A stretch of 64,000 nucleotides of DNA from [Clostridium] scindens (GCF_019597925.1 NZ_CP080442.1:1778001-1842000); one strand, 5' to 3'; shown: positions 6,975-16,768, counted from the first letter of the stretch. The notes: generated from the letters alone by a model not told the origin. Translations and numbers: made by a program.

Positions 6975-8501
6975 ATGCTGGAGAAACTGGATTTAACGAA
7001 GACGCTTAGCAAGTCGGAGTATAAAGAGAAGATTATGGAACTGGAGCCGAAGATCGGGAAACTCCAAAGGGAATGCAAGGACCTGGGGATTCCGGTCATG
7101 ATAGCATTTGAGGGATATGACGCAGCCGGCAAGGGCGTTCAGATCGGAGAATTGATAAAGGCTCTGGATCCAAGAGGATTCGAAGTACATGCGGTTAAGA
7201 AGGAGACGGAGGAAGAGCAGATGCATCCATTCCTCTGGAGATTCTGGACTAAGATGCCGCCAAAGGGACGGATTGCCATATATGACAGCAGCTGGTACCG
7301 CAAAGTGCTGATTGACCGGTTTGACAAAAAGACCAAGAAGAAAGAAGTGGCGGATGCTTACCGGTCTATCTGCTCTTTCGAAGAACAGCTGACGGATGAT
7401 GGAATGGTAATCATAAAGATATTCCTGGCGATCGACAAAAAGGAGCAGAAAAAACGTTTTGAAAAACTTTTAAGTTCCAAGGAGACGTCCTGGCGCGTAA
7501 GCGAGGGCGACTTGAAGCGTAATAAGGAGTTTGACGAGTATGAGGCGATCAATGAAGAGATGCTGATGCGCACGGACACGGAGCATGCGCCCTGTAACAT
7601 CGTGGAAGCGGTCGACCGCAGGTTTGCCACGGCTAAGATCTATGCGATTGTCGCCCAGACGCTGGCCGGGAAGGTAGAGGAAGTAAGAAGAAAGGAACGC
7701 CTGGGGCAGTTTAAGGAAGAGGAGAGTACGGAACCAGAAAAGGAGACGGTACAGGATAAGAAACTGACCGAATCCATTCTTGCCAAGGCGGACTTAAGCC
7801 TGTCCTATTCCAAAGAAGAATATCGGAAGCGGCTGGAGCAGCTGCAGAAGAAGATGGAGAAGCTTCACGGAGAACTGTACCGCAGGAGGATTCCGGTGGT
7901 GCTGGGATTTGAAGGATGGGATGCAGGCGGCAAAGGCGGCGCCATCAAGCGGCTGACAGAAAAGATGGATCCGAGAGGCTATGTAGTGCATCCCACAGCC
8001 TCCCCAAATGATATCGAAAGGGCTCATCATTATCTGTGGAGATTCTGGGTGGATATGCCAAAAGCCGGGCATATTACCATATTTGACCGGACCTGGTACG
8101 GCAGGGTCATGGTAGAGCGGATTGAAGGATTCTGTACGAAGCAGGAGTGGCAGCGTGCCTACAAAGAGATCAATGATATGGAGCATGATCTGGCAAGCGC
8201 AGGCGCGATCGTCTTAAAATTCTGGATGCAGATAGATAAAGACGAGCAGGAGAGAAGGTTTCGGGCAAGGCAGGAGAACCCGGATAAGCAGTGGAAGATT
8301 ACGGACGAAGACTGGCGTAACAGAGAAAAATGGGACCAGTACGAGGAGGCGGTCAATGAGATGCTGATCCGTACTTCTACGCCGGACGCGCCTTGGATCG
8401 TGGTAGAAGGAAACTGCAAATACTATGCCAGGATCAAGGTGCTTCAGACGGTGGTTGACGCGATAGAGGCCAGATTAAAGGAAGAGAAGAAAAAGAGGTA
8501 G
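6975..8501 (+). CDS. pap: Two-domain PPK2 (polyphosphate:AMP phosphotransferase type)
   Basis: The 508-residue protein is a tandem of two PPK2 domains (about 15-235 and 270-508). Each has a Walker A motif (GYDAAGKG, GWDAGGKG) and a Walker B/lid segment (YDSSWYR, FDRTWYGR), followed by conserved RTDTEHAPC and RTSTPDAPW segments. Tandem PPK2 proteins of this length are class II enzymes that phosphorylate AMP to ADP with polyphosphate. In those, the C-terminal domain is the active one. Here too the N-terminal domain has Ser where the C-terminal has the Arg of FDR. ATG at 6975 is preferred to 6969 because GGGAGGG then lies seven bases upstream rather than touching the start. The DUF2804 gene follows after three bases. 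Confidence 0.92.
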   Translation: MLEKLDLTKTLSKSEYKEKIMELEPKIGKLQRECKDLGIPVMIAFEGYDAAGKGVQIGELIKALDPRGFEVHAVKKETEEEQMHPFLWRFWTKMPPKGRIAIYDSSWYRKVLIDRFDKKTKKKEVADAYRSICSFEEQLTDDGMVIIKIFLAIDKKEQKKRFEKLLSSKETSWRVSEGDLKRNKEFDEYEAINEEMLMRTDTEHAPCNIVEAVDRRFATAKIYAIVAQTLAGKVEEVRRKERLGQFKEEESTEPEKETVQDKKLTESILAKADLSLSYSKEEYRKRLEQLQKKMEKLHGELYRRRIPVVLGFEGWDAGGKGGAIKRLTEKMDPRGYVVHPTASPNDIERAHHYLWRFWVDMPKAGHITIFDRTWYGRVMVERIEGFCTKQEWQRAYKEINDMEHDLASAGAIVLKFWMQIDKDEQERRFRARQENPDKQWKITDEDWRNREKWDQYEEAVNEMLIRTSTPDAPWIVVEGNCKYYARIKVLQTVVDAIEARLKEEKKKR

Positions 8502-8504
8502 GCT

Positions 8505-9527
8505 ATGAGAAATCATGAGGTGACCAGAAGACAGGATCTGCTAAAAGCGGACGGCTCCTTAAGGGAGCCGGGATGGTCCAGGCAGCTGGTGCAAAGATAT
8601 GACCGAAGCCAGATAAAGGCACCAAGATTCCGCATTAAGGAGTGGGATTATTATCTGGTGCTCAATGAAGAATTTGCCGGGGCATTTACCATATCGGATG
8701 ACGGGTATATCGGTCTTCAGTCCGTATCGCTTCTGAACTTTAAAGAAGGATGGGAGCATACGGAGACCATATTGAACCCGTTTCCCATGGGACGGTTTGG
8801 CCTTCCGGCTACTTCTGAGGAGGGCAATACCGTCTACAGCGACAAACGGCTGAAGATGAGTTTCACAGTAGAAGATGGATCCAGGCAGATCCAGTGCGAG
8901 TTCCTGGATTTCTACAAAGGGAAGCCGTTCACCTGCGATATCAGGCTGGAACAGCCGAAGATGGACACTATGGTGATTGCCACGCCATGGAAGGAAAAGA
9001 AGACGGCCTTCTATTATAATCAGAAGATTAACTGCATGAGGGCTTCGGGCTATATGGAATATGATGGTACAAGATATACATTTTCCAGGGATACGGATTA
9101 TGGGACGCTGGACTGGGGAAGAGGCGTTTGGACCTATGACAACCGCTGGTATTGGGGGTCAGGCAACGCCACGGTCGAGGGGAAGCCTTTCGGGTTCAAT
9201 ATCGGATATGGATTTGGCGATACCAGCGCTGCCAGCGAGAATATGTTATTTTATGATGGCGTCTGTCATAAACTGGATGATATCACCTTCCATATCCCGA
9301 AAGATGATTATAGGAAGCCCTGGAAGTTTACATCCAGCGACGGTCGTTTTGAGATGGACTTTTTGCCGGTGCTTGACCGGGCAGCGAAGACGTCGGCGCT
9401 TGTCATCGTGACAGACCAGCATCAGGTATTTGGCAAGATGAGCGGGAGGGCGGTCCTGGATGATGGAAGGGTAATTGAAGTCAGGGATTTGATGTGTTTT
9501 GCGGAAGATGTACATAACAGGTATTAG
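8505..9527 (+). CDS. DUF2804 family protein
   Basis: This 340-residue protein matches DUF2804 (PF10974) along its whole length. It is predicted to be soluble and beta-rich, with many Trp and Tyr. Typical elements are RIKEWDYYLVLNEEFAGAFTISDDGYIG in the N-terminal part, the central SRDTDYGTLDWGRGVWTYDNRWYWGSG block, GFNIGYGFGDTSAASENM, and the C-terminal dTDQHQVFGKMSG and DLMCFAEDVHNRY. The fold resembles lipocalin-like or tocopherol-cyclase-like beta barrels, but no activity is established. It starts three bases after the PPK2 stop, so the two are co-transcribed and may be functionally linked. Confidence 0.85.
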   Translation: MRNHEVTRRQDLLKADGSLREPGWSRQLVQRYDRSQIKAPRFRIKEWDYYLVLNEEFAGAFTISDDGYIGLQSVSLLNFKEGWEHTETILNPFPMGRFGLPATSEEGNTVYSDKRLKMSFTVEDGSRQIQCEFLDFYKGKPFTCDIRLEQPKMDTMVIATPWKEKKTAFYYNQKINCMRASGYMEYDGTRYTFSRDTDYGTLDWGRGVWTYDNRWYWGSGNATVEGKPFGFNIGYGFGDTSAASENMLFYDGVCHKLDDITFHIPKDDYRKPWKFTSSDGRFEMDFLPVLDRAAKTSALVIVTDQHQVFGKMSGRAVLDDGRVIEVRDLMCFAEDVHNRY

Positions 9528-9550
9528 GAGACGGATGGGAGAGCAGTCCA

Positions 9551-10558
9551 ATGACGATCAGGGAACAGTTAGAACTTAGGGAGATTGAATATTTGAGTCC
9601 TTATGCAACGCTAAGCAAGGATTCAAGAGGAAGAGACCGCGCGGAAGAAGAATGCGATATCCGTCCCGTCTTCCAGAGGGACCGGGACCGGATCCTCCAC
9701 TGCAAGGCGTTTCGCCGGCTGAAGCAGAAGACGCAGGTATTCCTTCTTCCCAAAGGGGATCATTACAGGACCAGGCTGACCCATACGCTGGAGGTATCCC
9801 AGAACGCCAGGACCATAGCCAAGGCTCTTCGTCTCAATGAAGATCTGGTGGAGGCGATCGCGCTGGGGCATGATCTGGGGCATACGCCTTTCGGCCATGC
9901 GGGAGAACGGGCGCTTGACGAGGTATGCCCGCTGGGGTTCCAGCATAACGAGCAGAGCGTAAGGGTGGTGGAACGTCTGGAAAAGCAGGGCGAGGGACTG
10001 AACCTGACCTGGGAAGTGCGTGACGGAATCCTGAATCATAAATCCGCGGGTACGCCGCATACGCTGGAAGGACAGATCGTCCGCCTGTCGGATAAGATTG
10101 CCTATATCAACCATGATATTGACGACGCGATCCGGGGAGGCGTGCTCAAAGAGGAAGATATTCCGAAACCATATAGGGAGATTCTTGGAAATTCTACCAG
10201 AGTCCGCCTGGATACGATGATCCATAATGTGATCATCAACAGCATGGACCAGCCGGAGATCCGGATGTCTCCGGAAGTGGAGCGGGCTACCATGGACCTT
10301 CGCGCCTTCATGTTTGAAAATGTGTATAAGAATCCGGTGGCTAAAGGCGAGGAAGAGAAGGCCATTAACATGGTGACCAATCTTTATGATTATTACCGGA
10401 GGCATATCCAGCTGCTTCCGGATCAGTTCCTTGAAATGCTGGAGGAAGAAGGGGGTACGCCGGAGCGGATTGTCTGTGATTATATTGCGGGAATGACGGA
10501 TACATACGCGATCAAGAAGTTCGAGGAATATTTTATTCCGGAATCTTGGAAAATTTAA
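9551..10558 (+). CDS. dgt: Deoxyguanosinetriphosphate triphosphohydrolase-like protein
   Basis: The 335-residue protein is an HD-superfamily dNTPase that cleaves dNTPs to deoxynucleoside and triphosphate. It carries the family opening (DSRGRDRAEEECDIRPVFQRDRDRILHCKAFRRL), the metal-binding His78 in RLTHTLEVSQ, the His107-Asp108 pair in IALGHDLGHTPFGHAGER and downstream LNHKSAGTP and DKIAYINHDIDDA. The length fits the shorter Firmicutes Dgt group. GGGAGAG precedes the ATG. The position just before dnaG and rpoD is a common arrangement in Clostridia and suggests a link between dNTP pool control and replication. In vivo substrate preference cannot be told from sequence. Confidence 0.93.
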   Translation: MTIREQLELREIEYLSPYATLSKDSRGRDRAEEECDIRPVFQRDRDRILHCKAFRRLKQKTQVFLLPKGDHYRTRLTHTLEVSQNARTIAKALRLNEDLVEAIALGHDLGHTPFGHAGERALDEVCPLGFQHNEQSVRVVERLEKQGEGLNLTWEVRDGILNHKSAGTPHTLEGQIVRLSDKIAYINHDIDDAIRGGVLKEEDIPKPYREILGNSTRVRLDTMIHNVIINSMDQPEIRMSPEVERATMDLRAFMFENVYKNPVAKGEEEKAINMVTNLYDYYRRHIQLLPDQFLEMLEEEGGTPERIVCDYIAGMTDTYAIKKFEEYFIPESWKI

Positions 10559-10605
10559 AGGAAATCAAGTACTTTTGTCGAATATTATATATGAGGGTGT
10601 AAATT

Positions 10606-12381
10606 ATGTATTATTCCGATGAAGTAATTGAAGAAGTAAGATCAAGAAATGATATTGTAGATGTAATCTCTGGCTATGTGAAACTTCAGAAAAAGGGAAG
10701 TTCTTATTTTGGACTCTGTCCATTCCATAATGAGAAGTCTCCCTCTTTTTCTGTGAGCCAGCAGAAGCAGATGTATTACTGTTTTGGCTGTGGGGCCGGC
10801 GGCAATGTATTCACATTCCTGATGGAGTATGAGAATTATTCCTTCGTAGAAGCGCTTAAGTATCTGGCGGACAGAGCAGGCGTGGAACTTCCGGAGCAAG
10901 AATACTCAAAAGAAGCAAAGGCCCGTGCGGACACCAAGGCTATCTTGCTGGAGATCAACAAGGCAGCCGCGCAGTATTTTTACGCACAGCTAAAAGGCAG
11001 CCAGGGCGCCCAGGCGCTCTCCTATCTTAAGAACCGGGAACTTGGGGATGACACCATCAAGGCGTTTGGCCTAGGATATGCCAACAAGTACAGCAATGAC
11101 CTCTACAAATATCTTCGTTCCAAAGGATATCAGGATGAGATGATCGCAAAGGCCGGACTGATTACCGTAGATGAAAGGCAGGGGGCTTACGACAAGTTCT
11201 GGAACCGGGTCATGTTCCCGATCATGGATGCCAACAGCCGCGTCATAGGCTTTGGCGGCCGTGTTATGGGAGATGGAAAGCCCAAATACCTGAACTCGCC
11301 GGAGACCATGATATTCGACAAGAGCCGTAACCTCTACGGACTGAACCGGGCGAGGAGTACCAAGAAGTCCTATTTCCTTCTCTGTGAAGGATATATGGAT
11401 GTGATATCCCTTCACCAGGCGGGATTCACCAATGCGGTCGCTTCCCTGGGAACGGCGCTTACGCCGGGACATGCATCGCTGATCAAGCGGTATGTGCAGG
11501 AAGTCTATCTTACATATGACAGCGACGAAGCCGGCACCAAGGCAGCGCTTCGGGCTATCCCGATACTGAGGGATGTGGGCATCACAGCCAGGATCATTCG
11601 GATGGAGCCCTATAAAGATCCGGATGAGTTTATCAAGAATCTGGGAGCCGAGGCTTTTGAAGAGCGGATCGGCAAGGCGAGGAATGGATTCATGTTCAGT
11701 CTGGAGATTTTGGAGAAGAATTATGACATGCATTCTCCGGAAGGTAAGACTGATTTCATGAAAGAAGTCGCCAGGCGGCTTGCACAATTCGATGAAGAGA
11801 TTGAGCGCGGCAACTATATAGAGGCGGTGGCTGGCGCTTATCATGTAGGGTTCGAAGACCTGCGCAAGTTGGTGGGCAGGATGGCGATCCAGACAGGACT
11901 GGCCAAGCCAGTGGAGAGGCCGAAGAGCACCCAGGGCAAGAAGAAGGAGAAGGAAGATGGGATTCTCAAGTCCCAGAAGATACTGCTGACCTGGCTTACA
12001 TCAGATGAGGCGGTATTCCGCCAGATTGAGAAGTATATCACGCCTGCGGATTTTTCAGAAGGAATCTACAGGACGGTGGCACAGCTGCTCTATGAGCAGT
12101 ACGAGAAGCATGACGTGAACCCGGCAAGGATCATGAATCATTTTACGGATGAAGAAGAACACCGCGAGGTAGCCAGCCTGTTCCACACAAAGATCAAGGA
12201 ACTGACGACGGCAAAAGAGCAGGAAAAGGCATTGCAGGAAACGGTTATCCGGATTAAGAATCATAGTATAGAAGAGGCGACTAAGAAGCTGGACCCCACG
12301 GATATCAAGGGTCTTCAGCAGTTGATGAATGCAAAAAGGGAACTACAGGACCTTCAAAAACTGCATATTTCTATTAATTAA
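10606..12381 (+). CDS. dnaG: DNA primase
   Basis: This 591-residue protein synthesises RNA primers for DNA replication. The N-terminal CHC2 zinc finger has Cys-X2-His and Cys-X2-Cys ligands (CPFHNEKSPSF and YYCFGCGAGGN, about residues 38-65). The RNA polymerase core follows (GRVMGDGKPKYLNSPET), then a TOPRIM domain with the Glu of LLCEGYMDV and the DSDEAG acidic cluster (about 258-345). The C-terminal part is the DnaB helicase-interaction domain. GAGGGTG lies before the ATG. It forms the classic macromolecular synthesis pair with rpoD, which starts 39 bases downstream. Confidence 0.97.
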   Translation: MYYSDEVIEEVRSRNDIVDVISGYVKLQKKGSSYFGLCPFHNEKSPSFSVSQQKQMYYCFGCGAGGNVFTFLMEYENYSFVEALKYLADRAGVELPEQEYSKEAKARADTKAILLEINKAAAQYFYAQLKGSQGAQALSYLKNRELGDDTIKAFGLGYANKYSNDLYKYLRSKGYQDEMIAKAGLITVDERQGAYDKFWNRVMFPIMDANSRVIGFGGRVMGDGKPKYLNSPETMIFDKSRNLYGLNRARSTKKSYFLLCEGYMDVISLHQAGFTNAVASLGTALTPGHASLIKRYVQEVYLTYDSDEAGTKAALRAIPILRDVGITARIIRMEPYKDPDEFIKNLGAEAFEERIGKARNGFMFSLEILEKNYDMHSPEGKTDFMKEVARRLAQFDEEIERGNYIEAVAGAYHVGFEDLRKLVGRMAIQTGLAKPVERPKSTQGKKKEKEDGILKSQKILLTWLTSDEAVFRQIEKYITPADFSEGIYRTVAQLLYEQYEKHDVNPARIMNHFTDEEEHREVASLFHTKIKELTTAKEQEKALQETVIRIKNHSIEEATKKLDPTDIKGLQQLMNAKRELQDLQKLHISIN

Positions 12382-12420
12382 GGATAAAATATAAACAAGC
12401 AATGAGAGGATGGACGCTAC

Positions 12421-13536
12421 ATGGAAGAAAACACAGTGAAATTCGAGGAGAAATTAAAAGAACTGGTATCTCTTGGAAAAAAGAAGAAAAGTATTCTGGA
12501 ATTACAGGAAATCAATGATTTCTTCTCGGATATGGAACTTGAGGCCGAGCAGATGGAGAGAGTGTTCGAACATCTGGAGTCCAATAACATTGATGTCCTG
12601 CGGATCAGCGGCGACGAGGATGATGATATCGACGATGTGGATATCGTCATTGCGGAAGAAGACGATGTGGACATGGAAAAGATCGACTTGAGCGTGCCGG
12701 ATGGCATCAGCATTGAGGATCCAGTCCGCATGTACCTGAAAGAGATTGGAAAGGTTCCGCTTCTGACCGCAGAAGAAGAAGTGGATCTTGCGAAACGGAT
12801 GGCTGACGGCGATGAAGAGGCCAAGAAGCGTCTGGCAGAGGCCAATCTGCGTCTGGTTGTCAGCATTGCGAAGCGTTATGTTGGGCGCGGCATGCTGTTT
12901 CTGGACCTGATTCAGGAAGGCAATCTGGGCCTGATCAAGGCGGTTGAAAAGTTTGACTATCATAAGGGATTTAAGTTCAGCACATATGCCACATGGTGGA
13001 TCCGCCAGGCCATCACAAGAGCGATTGCAGACCAGGCAAGGACGATTCGGATTCCGGTCCATATGGTGGAGACGATCAACAAGCTGATCCGCGTGTCCAG
13101 ACAATTATTGCAGGAACTAGGACGCGAGCCTACGCCGGAAGAGATTGCGGCGCAGCTGGACATGCCGGTTGAGAGGGTCCGGGAGATTCTGAAGATTTCC
13201 CAGGAGCCGGTATCTTTGGAGACGCCTATCGGCGAGGAAGAAGACAGTCATCTGGGAGACTTCATACAGGACGACAATGTGCCAGTGCCAGCGGAAGCGG
13301 CTGCACAGACACTGTTAAAGGAGCAGCTGGATGAGGTTCTGGACACATTGACGGAAAGAGAGCAGAAGGTATTGCGGCTGCGGTTCGGAATGAATGACGG
13401 GCGCGCCCGTACCCTGGAAGAGGTTGGAAAGGAATTCGACGTAACCCGCGAGCGTATCCGCCAGATTGAGGCGAAGGCGCTGCGCAAGCTCAGACACCCC
13501 AGCCGTAGTAGAAAATTGAGAGATTATCTGGATTAA
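12421..13536 (+). CDS. rpoD: Primary RNA polymerase sigma factor SigA (RpoD)
   Basis: This 371-residue protein is the housekeeping sigma factor. Region 1.1 is short and acidic (a DEDDDIDDVD stretch near residues 65-75). Region 1.2 begins at SIEDPVRMYLKEIGKVPLLT. Region 2 contains ANLRLVVSIAKRYVGRGM, LDLIQEGNLGLIKAVEKFDY and the -10 recognition helix FSTYATWWIRQAI. Region 3 includes RIPVHMVETINKL, and region 4.2 ends the protein (VTRERIRQIEAKALRKLRHPSRSRKLRDYL). The length is normal for Firmicutes SigA. It lies directly after dnaG, and trmK follows after 13 bases. Confidence 0.98.
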   Translation: MEENTVKFEEKLKELVSLGKKKKSILELQEINDFFSDMELEAEQMERVFEHLESNNIDVLRISGDEDDDIDDVDIVIAEEDDVDMEKIDLSVPDGISIEDPVRMYLKEIGKVPLLTAEEEVDLAKRMADGDEEAKKRLAEANLRLVVSIAKRYVGRGMLFLDLIQEGNLGLIKAVEKFDYHKGFKFSTYATWWIRQAITRAIADQARTIRIPVHMVETINKLIRVSRQLLQELGREPTPEEIAAQLDMPVERVREILKISQEPVSLETPIGEEEDSHLGDFIQDDNVPVPAEAAAQTLLKEQLDEVLDTLTEREQKVLRLRFGMNDGRARTLEEVGKEFDVTRERIRQIEAKALRKLRHPSRSRKLRDYLD

Positions 13537-13549
13537 GAAAGAGGCGCCT

Positions 13550-14248
13550 ATGGAACTATCAAAAAGACTTACCAAAGTTGCAAGTCTTGTGACAGAGGGC
13601 GCCTCTGTTGCAGATATTGGAACGGATCACGGCTATATTCCCATCTATCTGATCGAGAACAATATAGCCGCAAGGGCGATTGCCCTGGATATCAATAAAG
13701 GGCCTCTGGAGAGGGCCAGAATGCATATTGTGGGCCACGGGCTGAAAGGACAGATCGAGACCCGGCTGTCTGACGGGCTTAAGGAAGTGGAGCCTGGAGA
13801 AGTGGACACGATGATTGCCGCCGGGATGGGAGGCGGCCTGGTTATCAAGATACTAAGAGAGGGAAAGCCGGTGGTGGATACGCTTAAGTCCTGCATCCTG
13901 CAGCCCCAGTCAGAGATACATAGAGTCCGCCGTTACGTGGCGGAGAACCAGATGAAGATCGTGGCTGAGGATATGGTGGAAGAGGATGGCAAGTTCTACC
14001 CTATAATGAAAGTAGAGCATGGAAGCAGTGCGCCTTATACGGAGTGCGAATACCTGTATGGCAAATGCCTGCTGGAAGGGAAGCATCCGGTGCTTAAGAA
14101 GTACCTGGACCGGGAGATGGGCATCCGGGAAAGCATCTTTGGCCAGCTGAGCAGGCGAAAAGGCAGCGAAAGCGCTGCCAGGCGTATGGAAGAGGTACGC
14201 GAGGAGATCGTGATGCTTCGGGAGGCGCTGGAGTATTTTGACAGATAA
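13550..14248 (+). CDS. trmK: tRNA (adenine(22)-N1)-methyltransferase
   Basis: The 232-residue protein is a class I SAM-dependent methyltransferase of the TrmK (YqfN) family, which methylates A22 in the D-loop of tRNAs. It starts with the conserved LSKRLTKVASLV and SAM-binding VADIGTDHGYIPIYL (about 15-30), followed by GMGGGLVIKIL (DTMIAAGMGGG) and LQPQSEIHRVRRYV. A C-terminal coiled-coil tail (RRKGSESAARRMEEVREEIVMLREAL) is typical of the family. The order rpoD-trmK-nif3 matches that around sigA in Bacillus subtilis. It ends 25 bases before the next start codon. Confidence 0.93.
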   Translation: MELSKRLTKVASLVTEGASVADIGTDHGYIPIYLIENNIAARAIALDINKGPLERARMHIVGHGLKGQIETRLSDGLKEVEPGEVDTMIAAGMGGGLVIKILREGKPVVDTLKSCILQPQSEIHRVRRYVAENQMKIVAEDMVEEDGKFYPIMKVEHGSSAPYTECEYLYGKCLLEGKHPVLKKYLDREMGIRESIFGQLSRRKGSESAARRMEEVREEIVMLREALEYFDR

Positions 14249-14273
14249 GGCACAGGAAGAAGGGAGAATGCAT

Positions 14274-15065
14274 ATGCTGTGTAAGGATGTAATGGATGTG
14301 ATCGAAGCGGCTTATCCAAGAGAGTATGCGCTGGATTGGGATAATGTAGGCCTGCTGGTGGGAAGAGATGATAAGGAAGTAAGGCGGATCTATATTGCCC
14401 TTGACGCGACGGATGAAGTCATTGACGCGGCAATCGAAAGCCAGGCTGACATGCTGGTGACCCATCACCCTATGATATTCGGCGCATTAAAAAGAATCAA
14501 TAATCTGGATTTTATAGGAAGCAGGATACTGAAGCTGATCCAAAGCGACATCTCTTACTATGCAATGCATACGAACTATGACGTGCTGGGAATGGCCCGG
14601 CTGTCAGGAGAGAAGATGCATCTTTCTAAGACAGAGGTTCTGGAAGCCACCTGCGAGAATGGACCTTCGGATAACGGCGAGGAGGGGATCGGGAGAGTGG
14701 CAGATCTGGATCGTCCGGTTACCTTGCGGGAATGCGGCCAGGAGGTGAAGGATTCCTTCCGGTTGGGCTCCGTCAAGATATTTGGAGATCTTGATGCCAG
14801 AGTGCGCAGGATCGCCATCTCCCCTGGATCTGGCAAGAGCATGATAAGGGCGGCGCTTGATAAGAAGGCGGATGTCCTTATCACAGGAGATATCGGCCAT
14901 CATGAAGGAATTGACGCGGTGGCCCAGGGACTGGCAGTCATTGATGCAGGTCACTATGGCATCGAGCATATATTTATGGAAGATATGAGGCAGTATCTGG
15001 GCAGTCATCTGACGGATGTGGAGGTGATGGCGGCTCCGATCGTGCATCCATTTACAATCATGTAG
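14274..15065 (+). CDS. Nif3-like dinuclear metal centre hexameric protein (YqfO type)
   Basis: This 263-residue protein belongs to the NIF3/YqfO family (PF01784), toroidal hexamers with a di-metal site; many are annotated GTP cyclohydrolase I type 2 on weak evidence. Visible motifs are DWDNVGLLVG near the N-terminus, the metal ligands in ADMLVTHHPMIF, the TNYD motif in YAMHTNYDVL and the C-terminal ITGDIGHHEGIDA and DAGHYGIEHIF. Start 14274 is chosen because AGGGAG precedes it by seven bases; an in-frame ATG at 14238 would overlap trmK and lacks a ribosome site. It lacks the PII-like insert of longer B. subtilis YqfO. Its cellular role is unknown. Confidence 0.9.
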   Translation: MLCKDVMDVIEAAYPREYALDWDNVGLLVGRDDKEVRRIYIALDATDEVIDAAIESQADMLVTHHPMIFGALKRINNLDFIGSRILKLIQSDISYYAMHTNYDVLGMARLSGEKMHLSKTEVLEATCENGPSDNGEEGIGRVADLDRPVTLRECGQEVKDSFRLGSVKIFGDLDARVRRIAISPGSGKSMIRAALDKKADVLITGDIGHHEGIDAVAQGLAVIDAGHYGIEHIFMEDMRQYLGSHLTDVEVMAAPIVHPFTIM

Positions 15066-15100
15066 CAGGAAAGAAATCAAAGAAAAGAGGCGGTTATAAG

Positions 15101-16768
15101 ATGGAGAAGAAGATGTACAGCGTGCAGATAGGGGATGAAATCCGGCAGTACGAAGCTGGAACTACATACCGCCAGATTGCCGCAGAGCACCAGAAGGACT
15201 ATGAGGATGATATCGTGCTGGTATTTATCAACGACCGGCTGCAGGAACTGCATAAGACGCTGGAAGGAGACTGCGTCATGCGGTTTGAGACTACCTCCGG
15301 GCCAATCGGGCATAAGACCTACAAAAGAAGCATGAGCCTGATGCTGGTAAAAGCGGTCTATGATGTAGCAAACCACGATGATATCGATAAGGTCCGAATC
15401 CATTATTCTGTCAGCAAGGGCTACTACTGTACGATTGAGGGGACGATTCGTCTGGATCAGGAATTCCTGGAGCATGTGGAGGCGAGAATGCGCGAGATGG
15501 TGGAGATGGATATGCCGATCCATAAGCGGAGTATCCATACGGACGATGCCATCGCCTTATTCGGACAGCACGGGATGCATGACAAGGAGCGACTGTTTGA
15601 ATACCGGAGGGTATCCAAGGTTAACATATATAGCATGAATGAGTTTGAAGATTATTATTATGGCTATATGGTGCCTAGCGCCGGATATCTTAGATATTTC
15701 AAACTCTATCTGTATGATGAAGGGTTTGTGGTGCAGATGCCTACCCAGCAGAACCCGAGAGAGGTGCCTCCATTCGAGCCTCAGAATAAGCTGTTCCATG
15801 TACTCAAAGAATCTACCCAGTGGGGCGATATGCAGGGGATAGAGACGGTTGGCGCGCTGAATGGCAAGATTACCAACGGCGACGGATTACAGGTGGTACT
15901 GGTTCAGGAGGCGCTGCAGGAGAAGAAGATCGCGGAGATCGCGGCGCAGATTGCCGAACGCAGAGAACGAAAGTTCATATTGATTGCAGGCCCGTCGTCA
16001 TCAGGAAAGACGACGTTCTCCCACAGGCTGTCCGTCCAGCTTCGGGCCAACGGGCTGGTTCCCCACCCAATCGCGGTGGACAATTATTTTGTGGAACGGG
16101 AAGTCAATCCAAGGGATAAGAACGGGGAATATGACTTTGAATGCCTGGAGGCAGTGGATGTAGAACTATTTAACCGGCAGCTTAAGGAACTGCTGGCAGG
16201 AAAAGAAGTGGTGATCCCAAGGTTTAATTTTGTGACGGGACATAAGGAATATGGGAGCGACGTTAAGAAACTGGGAGAAAATGACGTGCTGGTGATAGAA
16301 GGCATCCATTGCCTGAATCCCAAACTGACGGAGAGTCTGCCGGATGAGAACAAGTTCAAGATATACATCAGCGCCCTGACACAGCTGAACATAGACGAGC
16401 ACAACCGGATTCCCACCACGGATGGCCGCCTGATACGAAGAATCGTCAGGGATGCCCGCACCCGGGGATCTTCCGCTAAGCGGACGATCAGCATGTGGCC
16501 GTCTGTCAGAAGAGGGGAGGAGCGCAACATCTTCCCCTATCAGGAAGAGGCGGACGTTATGTTCAATTCCGCGCTGATCTATGAACTGGCGGTATTGAAG
16601 CCTTACGTAGAATCGCTGCTTTTTGGGATTGACCGGGACTGCCCGGAATATCTGGAAGCCAAGAGGCTTCTGAAGTTCCTGGATTATTTTGTGGGAATCG
16701 GAAGCGAGAATGTGCCTACCAATTCCCTGCTGCGGGAGTTCATCGGAGGTGGCTGCTTCAATGTATAA
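15101..16768 (+). CDS. TGS / tRNA-SAD-like / uridine kinase-like fusion protein (nucleoside kinase)
   Basis: The 555-residue protein has three parts. The N-terminal region (about 1-65) is a TGS-like domain, the second (about 65-220) resembles the editing/SAD domain of threonyl-tRNA synthetase (VHKRSIHTDDAIALF-type segment), and the C-terminal part (about 285-555) is a phosphoribulokinase/uridine kinase P-loop kinase with Walker A AGPSSSGKTTFSHRL. DNYFVEREVNPRD and VIEGIHCLNPKL are typical kinase segments. Proteins with this layout occur in many Clostridia and Thermotoga and are named nucleoside kinases. The substrate and the purpose of the synthetase-like half are unproven. A strong terminator follows the stop, ending the dgt-to-kinase block. 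Confidence 0.88.
   Translation: MEKKMYSVQIGDEIRQYEAGTTYRQIAAEHQKDYEDDIVLVFINDRLQELHKTLEGDCVMRFETTSGPIGHKTYKRSMSLMLVKAVYDVANHDDIDKVRIHYSVSKGYYCTIEGTIRLDQEFLEHVEARMREMVEMDMPIHKRSIHTDDAIALFGQHGMHDKERLFEYRRVSKVNIYSMNEFEDYYYGYMVPSAGYLRYFKLYLYDEGFVVQMPTQQNPREVPPFEPQNKLFHVLKESTQWGDMQGIETVGALNGKITNGDGLQVVLVQEALQEKKIAEIAAQIAERRERKFILIAGPSSSGKTTFSHRLSVQLRANGLVPHPIAVDNYFVEREVNPRDKNGEYDFECLEAVDVELFNRQLKELLAGKEVVIPRFNFVTGHKEYGSDVKKLGENDVLVIEGIHCLNPKLTESLPDENKFKIYISALTQLNIDEHNRIPTTDGRLIRRIVRDARTRGSSAKRTISMWPSVRRGEERNIFPYQEEADVMFNSALIYELAVLKPYVESLLFGIDRDCPEYLEAKRLLKFLDYFVGIGSENVPTNSLLREFIGGGCFNV

Noticed and set aside
9623..10405. 260-codon minus-strand frame opposite dgt
   Set aside because: It is a shadow of the dgt coding sequence, without a ribosome site or recognisable motif.
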